Assembly: GCA_913054485.1 (NCBI GenBank)
Contig: CAJXHQ010000189.1
Coordinates: 1-6,443, forward strand
DNA length: 6,443 bases
From: an uncultured Paracoccaceae bacterium
GTDB lineage: Bacteria > Pseudomonadota > Alphaproteobacteria > Rhodobacterales > Rhodobacteraceae
Direction: 5' to 3'
Below are positions 6,390 through 6,443 of this stretch, in pieces. Within the stretch, counting starts at the first letter, position 1. Each line of letters begins with the position of its first letter. The notes beneath the pieces were generated by a model. That model was not told where the DNA came from and did not search any database. It saw only the letters and a program-made list of their open reading frames with translations. The translations under genes and the position numbers were made by a program.

Positions 6390-6443
6390 AGATCGGAAGA
6401 GCGTCGTGTAGGGAAAGAGTGTAGATCTCGGTGGTCGCCGTAT
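6390..6443. other. Illumina TruSeq adapter sequence (artefact)
   Basis: From AGATCGGAAGAGC at 6390 the last 54 bases match, base for base as I recall it, the reverse complement of the Illumina TruSeq universal adapter, through the segments GTCGTGTAGGGAAAGAGTGT and GTGGTCGCCGTAT. The first A is probably the A-tail base from library ligation, so genuine genomic sequence ends at 6389. It should be trimmed and no feature should be called in it. This also implies that the window ends at or near a contig end. Confidence 0.97.

Noticed and set aside
5332..6411. A 359-codon plus-strand open frame
   Set aside because: It is antisense to the abrB-like gene, low in hydrophobic residues and rich in His, Gln, Arg and Asp, and its end lies in adapter sequence.

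Overview
The window is about 6.4 kb of GC-rich DNA. It carries a complete respiratory nitric oxide reductase (cNOR) gene cluster in the order norC-norB-norQ-norD, followed by two very small membrane-protein genes. Gene order, codon bias and protein sequences look like an alphaproteobacterium of the Rhodobacteraceae (Roseobacter, Phaeobacter, Ruegeria or Paracoccus-like). NorB glutamates E122, E125, E198, E202 and E267 fall at the same residue numbers as I recall for Paracoccus denitrificans NorB. The genus assignment is inference.

Layout. Positions 1-178 (minus strand) hold the start of a small DUF1858-type protein with a CxxC motif, cut by the window edge. Positions 179-315 are a divergent control region with a perfect 14-bp FNR/NNR-type dyad (TTGTGCTGGCACAA, 237-250). 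From 316 to 5256 six plus-strand genes are packed with gaps of 3-11 bp or ATGA overlaps. They are norC (c-type cytochrome subunit), norB (catalytic haem b/b3-FeB subunit), norQ (MoxR-type AAA+ ATPase), norD (VWA/MIDAS partner of NorQ), a 58-aa protein with a signal-like N-terminus and one membrane segment, and an 82-aa protein with two membrane segments. A short hairpin sits in the convergent gap. Positions 5266-6297 (minus strand) encode an AbrB-family (PF05145-type) duplicated membrane protein, with a 14-bp perfect palindrome across its start codon. From 6390 to the end the sequence is not biological: it is Illumina TruSeq adapter.

How it works together. NorC passes electrons from periplasmic or membrane donors to NorB, which reduces 2 NO to N2O. 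NorQ and NorD form an ATPase/VWA chaperone pair needed to insert or activate the FeB iron in NorB. The two small genes occupy the place where some relatives carry norE and norF, but no norE (CoxIII-like) is present here. The FNR-type box suggests control by an NO- or oxygen-sensing Crp/FNR regulator (NnrR, DNR or FnrL class), perhaps of both divergent units.

I do not see a wholly new system. The main items for a second look are the adapter contamination, the box geometry that favours the divergent CxxC gene, the small unrecognised membrane-protein pair, and the palindrome on the abrB-like start codon.
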